A stretch of DNA of 64,000 bases from Drosophila miranda. Lineage: Eukaryota; Arthropoda; Insecta; Diptera; Drosophilidae. Of this stretch, positions 55,656-64,000 are shown in pieces. The translations under genes were made by a program, and so were the position numbers. The notes under the pieces are model-generated. The model did no database searches. It had not been told where the DNA came from and saw only the letters and a list, made by a program, of their open reading frames with translations. Location: the NCBI RefSeq assembly GCF_003369915.1, contig NC_046674.1, positions 21,145,657-21,209,656 on the forward strand. The letters run 5' to 3'. Each line of letters opens with the position of its first letter. The first letter of the stretch is position 1.

Positions 55656-55667
55656 CGGTCACACTGC
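55656..55667 (+). promoter_or_regulatory. Girdin: Motif 1 (M1BP) core promoter element of Girdin
   Basis: CGGTCACACTGC follows CAGACCGTATACTG, the same arrangement as at 12553. It predicts a start near 55670 and a 5' UTR of about 370 bases. Confidence 0.6.
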
Positions 55668-56039
55668 TTGTCACACTTAACAAAAAATAGAATAGGCTAT
55701 TTTAGAAATAGAAAAATTGATTAATCCGATAATAATACAAGTTATAAGCATAATTGTTTCGTTTTGTTGTTTGTGCTGAATCTTTCTTTATTTAACATAT
55801 TCCTGTATATGCGTGTCCCGACGGCATAGATATGCCTTGCCACCCTTGGAATGTTTGGAAGCCTTTGTAAGGTACTCATGATTATAAAAACAAGCAGTGT
55901 ATTTCGGAAAAGCCGCAGCGGTGCAGCTGCCCAATTGTGACAGGTGCAGCAACTTCTGCGGCACGCGCACATATTCACACACGCACACACACAGCTATAC
56001 GCATCCCTGTGTTGAGAAAATCTACAAAAAACAGCAACA

Positions 56040-59000
56040 ATGGCTGGCACGGCCGCGGCGACGCCAATGGAAATTGATGAATTCATAAATGGAGCACTCG
56101 TTTCTTGGGTGAGTAGAGTGAATAAACAAGCTCAATACTATGTGCTTGGCATAAGAAATTTAAGTGCTCCCAAGTAATTCCCATGGGCACACACACGAAA
56201 AAGCAGCAACAAAGAGAACAACCTACTCGCTCGTTCGCATAGGCTTCCGCAGCAGCACAGCACTCACCTGGTTGCTGGTAGCAAGGTCATTGTAGCTGGC
56301 TTACGACAGCTTACGGTAGAACTTTTATGCTGTTATATTCGCAGTGTGCTTTGTTTGCATGTTCGTGTCCGCTCATGGCTTCTCCATCTTCTCTTTTTGT
56401 GCTCACCCCAGCTGGAGTCATGCCTGCCACGTGCCGAACTGCTTGCCGGTTACACCTCGCTGCTGGATGGCCATATCATACACAGCGTTTGGCTCCAAAT
56501 CGACCCGGAGCCGCAAAACAATCCCAGCGAACTGACCGAACTCAGTGGAAAATCTTTGAGTGTGGCCAGGGCCAAGAACTTTGAGTGTATCGTTCGGAAT
56601 TTGAAATCCTTATTTGAGGAAGAGCTGGGTCAGACCATACTGGCCCTGCCCGACGCTGTCACTCTAGGCTACCATCCGGAGAGCAGGAGCGGACTGGAGC
56701 AAATGAAAACGCTGCTCACTCTGCTTCTGGGTGCCGCAGTGCAATGCCCCAACAAGGAGCTATTTATAGCCCGCATCAAGGAGCTAGATCTGGAGACGCA
56801 GCACGCCATTGTGGCACTCATCAAACAGGTAACGGACAGCCATAGTCTAGTCCTCACCGAAGACTCGCTGGAGCGGCTGTCGCCGCAGAACATGTACACG
56901 CACATTCTTCGTCTGACCAAGGAGCGAGATGTCATGTATTTAAAATGGATTGACCTAGTGTGCATGGAGCCCGAGATGACGGCCAGCGACAATCTGGCGG
57001 AGTGCGGCCAAGGGGGAGCTAGTGTGCCGCGTTCGCCCTCGAACGGAACGGCCACCTCAACACCCTCATCGTCATCCAACTCGGAGAGCAACCACCTGGC
57101 AGTGGAGTGTGCAGACCTCAGATCGAAGAATCGAAAGCTTCGCCAGGAGCTGTACGTTGAAACGTTTCTTTTACTCTTCTGATTGATTTCTGATTTGCTA
57201 ATAAAGATTACTTTTCTAGGGAGGAAAAGTCGGAAAACCTTCTGGAGCTACGGGAGGAGCTGGACGACAAGAAGGTCCGCTTCGACAAGTTGCGGCAGGA
57301 GAGCCAGGATTGGTTTACAGAGGCTAAACGGGCATCTGCCTATCGCGACGAGGTGGACATCTTACGCGAGCGGGCTGAGCGGGCCGATCGGCTGGAGGTC
57401 GAAGTTCAAAAGTATCGTGAGAAGCTCGGCGACTCCGATTTCTACAAGTCTCGGGTGGAGGAGCTGCGTGAGGACAACCGTGTACTGCTGGAATCAAAGT
57501 AAAAGCTATCAGAATTAGAAATTCTGTTTATTAACCAAAGTTATATCCGTCAGAGAAATGCTGGAGGAGCAGCTGCAACGCTATCGCAAACGTTCGGAGA
57601 ATGCCATCTCCCTGGAGTCTGAGATTATCAAATACAAGCAAAAGCTAAACGACATGGCCCTGGAACGGGATGTGGATCGCTCCAAGCTGGAGGAGCTACT
57701 GGAGGAGAATGCCCAGCTACAGCTGGTGGCAAGGAATCTGAACTCGACGCAGGAAGGCGACAAGTCCTTTTCAGAGAACGAGGATGATTGCAACTCGGGG
57801 GACAACAGCCTGTCCGAGCAGCTCACCAACAATGCTCAGACGCGTGCCCTCAAGCTGGAGCTAGAGAATCGGCGGCTGACTGCCGCCCTGGAGCAGCTGA
57901 AGGAGAGCAGCTTTCACGAGTCCACCAACAAAATTCTGGAGCTGGAGAAGGAGAAGAAGAAGCTCTCTCTGAAGATCGATCAGATGCAGGAGAACGTTCA
58001 GAGGCTAACCCAGCAGAATGTAGAGTTAGAGGGCGTGTTCAAGAATGCCCTGGAGGAGAACAAGAAGCTGCAAGATGCCGTGGATAGCCGCCAGAAGAGC
58101 TACGATCGCCAGAGCCTGGAGCGCGAAGTGGATCGGCAGAGGCTGGCAGATGCCGAACAACACGCCGAGACCCTAAATAAGGAGAAGCAACGCATCCAAA
58201 CGCTCAATGAAAGCATTCAGCGGCGTGCGGATGACCTGGAGCGGCTGGCGGAAAGCAAGAGCAAGGAATTGGAGCAGTATACCGAGAAGACAAAGCAGTA
58301 CGAGCAGACCAAACAGAAGCTCTACGATATCGAGGCCAAGGTGTCGGCATACGAGCGGGAGAATGCCAGCCTGCTCAAAGAGGTATCCAAGCTGAAGGAG
58401 GGCAGCGAGGAGAAGTCCGTTCAGCTCGACCAAACCATTAATCAACTGGACACCCAGACCAAAGATATTATGAGGCTCAGCAAAGTGCTTGAGGAGACCG
58501 AGCAGGTACAGCAGAAGCTCATCGAGTTGGAGAAACAAAACCAAGAGCTGGCATCGCAACGAAACATCGATCAGGAGATGATTAACACGCTACGCGAGGA
58601 CCTGGTCACTGGCACGCTGGTGACCAAGAAAGTGCGGCACAATCTGGAGAAACTCGGCCTCACCGACAGCGAACCAGCCGAACTGAATGTGGAGCATGTG
58701 GTTGAGAAACTGGTGCGCAATCCGGAGACCTTCAAAACGGTGCGTGAGATTATGTTGAACGTAAAACGCGAGCAACAGGAGGAGCGTGACGATGGAGAGG
58801 AGGAGGGTGGCCTCAAATCGGACATGTGTGTTCTATGCCATCGCCAAGAGATCTTCACAGTGGAGAAGAACATAGAGCTGGCCCCTTCTAGCTCTTCCCA
58901 GGAGCTACGCTTCGAGCACAAGCCAAGGCCGAGTCTTGCCCGGGAATCCGCCGAGCTGATGCGTGTCAAAGACTGCAACACGCAGCTGCAGACCGAAAAC

Positions 59001-61739
59001 GCCCGCCTGAGTGTGGATGTGGCTGCTTTAGGCTCACAAATCACTTCGCTGAATACCCAGCACGTGGCCCTGCAGCTGGCAAACTCTCAACTGGCCGCGG
59101 AAAAGGACACGCTGCTCAAAGACATCGACTCCCTGCAGCAGGTGCACAAAAATTCGCTGCAAGATCAGGTCACGCTTCAGTGTCTGCACGACCAGCTCTC
59201 CGCCGAATACGAATCTCTCAACAAGGACAAGGAGCAGCTAAAGGCCGCAGTTCGCGATCTGCGCCAGGACTTGCGAGACACCCGCGAACAGCAATCAGCT
59301 TTGGAGCAGCGTATTGAGGAGCTCACAACTCAAAATAGCAGCATGAAGACCTGCAGCGAGGATCTCTCCATCCTACGCACCGAGCACTCGAAGCTCACCG
59401 ATGACTTCCGCAATCTTTTTGCCACCAGCGACCGCTTCAAGAACGAGTACAAGAACATACAGGAGCAGTACAAAATGATACGCATGGAGCACAGCAGCCT
59501 GAAGCTCCAAAACACGGAGCTCACGGGGGAGCTCAACACCAAGAGTGATCAAGTTCGTCTGCTGCAAATGGAGTACAGCAAGGTTCAGCAGCGCTGTGAG
59601 GTAGGTCTGGATGAGCGAGCAGCTCATTATATACGGTACTCACAGAGTTTACGGATATATTAGTTTTGTGGTAGATGTGGATGTGTGTAACGCCCAGAAG
59701 AAAGCGCTTCCGACCCCGTGAAGTAAATTGATCGTATCGGCTATCGATATAGCTTTGTTTGTCTGTCCGTCCGTCCATTCACGTCTAGACCTCAGAGACT
59801 ATAAGAGCTAGAGCAAGCAAAATTTCGCCCCGCCTCCAGAATGAAGAGAATCATTTAGAGTGGCTGCACTACCCCTTCCACACGCTTGCTCATTGTCTCT
59901 CTCTTTCTCTCTATCACGCCCCCTGGCGGAGAGGAGTGAGATATAACGGCTGGCTTTGGTGTGGGAAGTGAAAGAGAGAGAGAGACAGATGTAATGGAAT
60001 AAAAAATAGTAGCGAAAAAAAGGGGAAACATAAAATATTTTAATATTCTAATAAAATAGGATAAAAGAAGAGCAAGAATAACCATTAGACTAAAACTGGC
60101 GGTCGTAGTTCCTCTCTTTCCCATTATCCCCATCCCTTAAGACAAGCTCATGACACCAAAGTCATTGACTCCGACACCACTTCTTATAAATCGTAACAAA
60201 TTGCAGATGCTTATACAAAACAACGGCGATCTGGACTCTGAGCGTAAAGCCCTGATGGACAATGTCTCGCAGCTGCTCTCCCAGTATCAAGAGCTGTTGG
60301 CCATTTCCCTGGAGGACAAGAAGCACTTCCACGAGGAGGAGAAGAACTACACCGAGCGGGTGCACAGTCTGAAGCGGCAAAAGGAGAAGCTTGAGGAGAA
60401 AATCATGGAGCACTATAAAAAGTCAGAGACGACAGTGCACAAGAAGTGAGTGGCCTTGTGCCAAAGACACTTGAAATTCGAATTCTTCTAATGGTTTCCG
60501 ATCCCTCCCTCCCCAAGAAAACCCTTTGCCATCAGTCTGGTACGCCGTGTGAAGAAGGCTAGCTCCGATCTAATGAACAAAGTGCCCAGTCGAGTAGGTT
60601 TGAGTCCAGAGAAATTGCTGAACATCCTGAAAAACTAAGAATTCCCATATGTTTCGTTTTGCAGAACCGTCGCTCCTGGGTAGACGATGCGCGTACCAAT
60701 TCGCAGTTTGTTATTGGATCCGAGTCTGGGGGCAATGAATCGGACAACAGCAACGAAGAGCCCCTGTCCATTGCCTCCGATACGCATTTGCTGCAGCGAA
60801 ACATACCACTTCGTCAGAGCCTGCAGCGGTAAGCGAGCACTTCCGATAAGATACGAATCGAGTATATGGTTTATTGGATAATATATTGTTGGGGACATGG
60901 TTTTTGTTCTATTTACATGTACATATATACACAACAACCCGCACACCACCAACAACGCACCACCACACGCACAATACAAAAACTGAACACTCCTCGAGTA
61001 GGGATTTGCTGGATAACTCGATCCAACGAGGCGGCGCCGTGCGCAGTAGCCTACAGGCACAGAAACGTACGGATTTGAATAACTCACGTAGAAATAGCGT
61101 GCACGGGTATGCGCTTTTAAATGTGTAACAATCTCTCGTACCTCCTAATAACTACTGTATCCTATACCTATATTTCCTATACCCCAACACTTCCACTGCC
61201 CTGTCGTCTCTGCCTCTGTCTCTGTCGTTGTGTTTCGGTCATAACATAGATAAAATACTAATTTTCCGATTTGGTTTTGCAGAAGCCTTGAAGCGCCAGA
61301 CGTGACTGGCAGCAGCCTAACTCTAGGCACAGCCGGCTCCCGTCGCACTGTGTATCTTATTGACGAGCATCAGAAGTTACCCGACGGCTCCAGCTCTAGC
61401 TCTGGATCCAACGCCCAACAGCAGCCGGCCAGCGCCAGTAGCGCCAGCAATGTCGGAACACCAACGCCCAACGCAGAACCTCAGACCCCACAAAAAAATA
61501 ACGACAACAACAGCAACAGCAGCAGTCCAGGCCCAGCCACATTCCTCATGTACAATCGCATCAACACTACGATTGGGGGAACATCCACGACTACGGACCA
61601 AAATCCGCTGGTACCGGCTGCGGCAACTGGCAGTGGAGGGGGTAGTGTCTCTGGTACTCCCACTCAGGATGATAAGTCTGGCCGAAAACGAAGCGAGGAC
61701 AAGAGCAATAGCATCTGGTATGAGTACGGCTGCGTCTAG
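56040..61739 (+). CDS. Girdin: Girdin/Daple-family Hook-domain coiled-coil protein
   Basis: Nine exons (56040-56108, 56412-57151, 57220-57498, 57554-59600, 60207-60445, 60518-60593, 60665-60828, 61002-61106, 61283-61739) give 1391 residues. Residues 1 to about 190 are the Hook-type N-terminus (MEIDEFINGALVSWLESCL, IVRNLKSLFEEELGQ, LTKERDVMYLKWIDLV). A Ser/Thr/Asn linker follows, then roughly 800 residues of heptad coiled coil. The tail has KNPFAISLVRRVKKAS, a Ser-rich region and the final EYGCV, a class of PDZ ligand found at the end of Daple. Girdin binds actin, membranes and adherens-junction parts and, in vertebrates, heterotrimeric G proteins. In flies it supports cell-cell adhesion. It matches CG12734. 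An SGM-like repeat lies in the 606-base intron 59601-60206. Confidence 0.92.
59630..60010 (+). mobile_element. SGM/DINE-1-like interspersed repeat, copy 3 (in Girdin intron)
   Basis: It carries the same ordered blocks as 11037-11660: CGGTACTCACAGAG, CGCCCAGAAGAAAGCGCTTC, GTCCGTCCGTCC, 'agagctagagc', CTCTCTCTTTCTC and GAGAGAGACAGATGTAATGG. It leaves the splice sites of the host intron intact. Confidence 0.6.
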
Positions 61740-62543
61740 AAATACAAACATATAATCAGTATACACACGTCCACAACTTGAACTTGAATTTAAATTGAAT
61801 GCATTTGCTGACGAAGTATTATTTCGTTTTAGACATAACGAATTTATGTTAACTAATTTACTAATATTAGAACATCGATGTTGCCTTAAGCTTAAGTAAG
61901 TGGAACGAGTATAAAGTATCAAGTGCTTCTTAAACTGCTATGATTTACCTTAAGAAATGTTTTATAATTAGGCTTATGTACTATACCTATACCTATACCT
62001 ATATCTAGAGCTATAACCTATAGCTAGTATATATTTATGTAACTGAGAAACTCGGAAACAAGCAAGACTACGCGGCAACTATGCGAACTATGCGAATTAA
62101 TAACTACTACCCAGTATACACCTTTATATACACAACAAACCATTAGCTATACTTTCGATGCCTACTTTCGTTGATAAGAACAATTTTTAAGCAATATACG
62201 TATCTATTTATCGTACACGAATCAAAATATTCCTAGAAATTGTATACTACTATGCTCGTACCCTGCTAAACAGCTAACAAATGCGCCTTGAATTTGTGAA
62301 TATATTTTTATATACATTACGTGTAGCCTCGTTTGTTCGTACGACTATTTATTGATGCAGGAGAGCCTGATGATAGAGCAATAAAAGCATGCATAACTAT
62401 ACATATATATCTCCTAGTGTTTGTGTCTGTGTGGTTTGGGCAGACTTTTAAGATAAGAATTACGATGATGTTGTCGAGATACATATAAGATAAATCTTCT
62501 ACTCACAGCATTTTAGTATGAATAACGAGTGAAGACAAAAAAC
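61740..62543 (+). other. Girdin 3' UTR and intergenic region
   Basis: Girdin probably ends soon after AATAAA at 62380-62385, giving a 3' UTR of about 650 bases with a CTATAC hexamer run (61981-62004). The last 100 bases include AGATAA GATA-type sites (62451 and 62489) in front of the chitin-binding gene. Confidence 0.55.
62380..62385 (+). terminator. Girdin: Poly(A) signal of Girdin
   Basis: AATAAA in GAGCAATAAAAGC, the first canonical hexamer after the Girdin stop. Confidence 0.6.
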
Positions 62544-63528
62544 ATGTGGTTGAATACGCTTATTATAATTCCAATGGTAACTATCCTGGCCAATCGCATT
62601 CCTAGTACAGTTTCTTGAGTACATTCGTTGCTAAATATGTTCCTGAATTCAAGATCCTGGCCCAACACGCGGCGGCCACTTGCGGTGTGTGTCAGCCAGT
62701 CAGCCGAACGGTATGCCTCAGTGAAAACACTTTTTCCGCATGCGTGAAAGGTGAGCATGCCTATAGCAGGAGCACCGAGAATCGCAGCTGGAAGTATAAT
62801 TTCAATTCCAGGAGTACCACTGAATGATATAATTAAGTGCCCAACCAATTTCTTTTGCACCGATGGTGACTACACTTGCTATGAAAATGCTGACCCGGTC
62901 TGCAACGCGGATAGTGCACCTGAAACAACCACCACTGTGAAGCCGTGGACTGCCGAGGAAGCCTGCCAGCAAACCACAAAATCGGGCTTTCTGGAAAACG
63001 AAAATGATCCCACATGCACTTCGTAAGTACATATTCTGAAAGAGTTACCGCCGGAGGAAAAGTAAAACCCAAACCTATTTGTAGCTACTTGTATTGTAAA
63101 TTCGCAACGGATGGGAGTTTAGAAATTGTCAATCTCAATTGCCCGACTAACAAATACTTTGATGCGTCCATAAAAGGATGTACGGACACAAAACCCGCTG
63201 GATGTACTGAAGTGGCAACCACACTACCGACAGATGAGACAACTACGACAACCACTGAAAAGCCTTGGAGCGCAGAGGAAACCTGCCTGAATGTGACAAA
63301 ATCGAAATCTTTTACGAACGAAGATGATCCCACATGCGCCACGTAAGTTTAATTTTCGATTTTAGATAACAACCCAAACTAAACTGCATATTTTTGTACA
63401 GCTACCTCTTTTGCTATGTTGCAAATGGAGCAGTTAAGGCGCTGATCAAATCCTGTTCATCCACAACCCCATACTTTGATTCTACTATAAGTAGCTGCAG
63501 TGCCACGAAACCAGACAATTGTACATAA
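62544..63528 (+). CDS. Secreted chitin-binding protein with repeated CBM14-type units
   Basis: Five exons, 62544-62576, 62654-62750, 62812-63022, 63085-63342 and 63402-63528, give 241 residues. A signal peptide (MWLNTLIIIPMILAQHAAA) is split by the first intron. It is followed by Cys-rich chitin-binding type-2 (peritrophin-A) units: TCGVCQPVSRTVCLSENTF and CPTNFFCTDGDYTCYE; DPTC..YLYCKFATDG with CPTNKYFDASIKGC; and DPTC..YLFCYVANG with YFDSTISSC. Thr-rich linkers (ETTTTVKPW, ETTTTTTEKPW) separate units and suggest mucin-type glycosylation. Such proteins line the gut peritrophic matrix or cuticle. Introns 3 and 4 interrupt the same codon position, and exons 4 and 5 are homologous. I do not name an orthologue. 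Confidence 0.85.
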
Positions 63529-63765
63529 TAATTCCTAAGTAGTATGTAATTCTTGATATGTTTCATATGTTTTCGATTATATTTTTGGTACCCGTTTGGG
63601 TATTGTTGTACTTACTTCCTGAGTTTTTTTAAAAAGACTAACTTATCTGGGCCAATTCCAGCGAAAATACTGATAGTACCCCTTGTATTACGTTCGCATT
63701 AAAGTCCGTCATAAAAGTTTATAATGGTGTATAGATAAAAGACTATATAGATGAATAATTTCGGG
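63529..63765. other. 3' region of the chitin-binding gene
   Basis: No gene recognised; AT-rich. Confidence 0.5.
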
Positions 63766-63990
63766 TATAAAAACCCCAGTGTGGCCTTCCAGATTTGAAA
63801 GATTTTTCCAGATTAGAGAGTAGATCATCATATGGGCGAAATTTATTTGATCGCTGGTGACTACATAGCAGAGGATACGCCTGGGGACGTACAAATTAAA
63901 CATTTTAGACATTCAATATTTCAGCTACTGGTGCAAAGCCTGGCTGCGCACACAGCACCCGAATTAGATGACCAAACCGCACAGGAATGA
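63766..63990 (+). promoter_or_regulatory. TATA promoter and short ORF at the window edge
   Basis: GGTATAAAAACC (TATA at 63766) has the right spacing to a start near 63796. An ATG at 63832 opens a frame (MGEIYLIAGDYIAEDTPGDV) of 52 codons ending at 63990. A TTTCAG near 63924 could instead be a splice acceptor. It may be the first exon of a gene that continues past the window. I recognise no family. Confidence 0.35.
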
Positions 63991-64000
63991 AGTGCCGAAA

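Overview
The window looks like a piece of a Drosophila (subgenus Sophophora) nuclear chromosome. The coding exons match recognisable Drosophila genes. Introns are short (mostly 55-75 bp) with GT-AG borders, core promoters carry fly elements (TATA plus TCAGT initiator, Motif 1 TGGTCACACTG, CAGCTG E-boxes), and intergenic DNA is AT-rich with simple repeats. Every gene I could name from memory of D. melanogaster (CG6865, Dysb, Grx1, Blos3, Rad9, Uggt, a CG3961-like acyl-CoA ligase, CG3902, Trmt5, Girdin) is one I associate with arm 3L (Muller element D). The order appears shuffled relative to D. melanogaster. An interspersed repeat resembling the SGM/DINE-1 elements of the obscura group occurs three times, so an obscura-group species is a reasonable guess. 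If so, the segment would lie on XR. Species and linkage are inference.

Layout. 1-9.0 kb: intergenic, with repeats, a possible LINE remnant and a puzzling GC-rich island at 5.7-6.2 kb. 9.0-10.4 kb: a secreted trypsin-like protease. 10.4-12.5 kb: three old transposable-element pieces. 12.5-24 kb: a dense housekeeping block holding an RS-rich protein, dysbindin, glutaredoxin, BLOC-1 subunit 3, Rad9 (minus) and UDP-glucose:glycoprotein glucosyltransferase. 25.2-37 kb: one long minus-strand gene for an ACSL1/5/6-type acyl-CoA synthetase, with two alternative coding first exons and a distant 5' UTR exon. 38.4-39.1 kb: a ninjurin. 39.3-44 kb: a mitochondrial acyl-CoA dehydrogenase (minus). 45.2-48.1 kb: tRNA m1G37 methyltransferase, a small basic RBIS-like protein and a midgut G12/allergen-repeat protein (minus). 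49.1-54.0 kb: a large Ig/FN3 protein (minus). 56.0-61.7 kb: Girdin/Daple-family Hook-domain coiled coil. 62.5-63.5 kb: a secreted chitin-binding (CBM14) protein.

Themes. Two BLOC-1 subunits (dysbindin and Blos3) lie about 1.7 kb apart with Grx1 between them. Two genes serve acyl-CoA metabolism (ACSL, CG3902). Two or three appear gut-directed and secreted (protease, G12 protein, CBM14 protein). All multi-exon models were spliced by hand from GT-AG (one GC-AG) borders and each sums to a whole number of codons. No tRNA, rRNA, CRISPR or prokaryotic feature was seen. The most interesting items are the Ig/FN3 protein (GC-AG first intron, myristoylation-type N-terminus, hydrophobic C-terminal hairpin), an Ala at the oxyanion-hole position of the protease, the two N-termini of the acyl-CoA synthetase, a palindromic poly(A) signal shared by Blos3 and Rad9, and an unrecognised 134-codon ORF at 54.6 kb.
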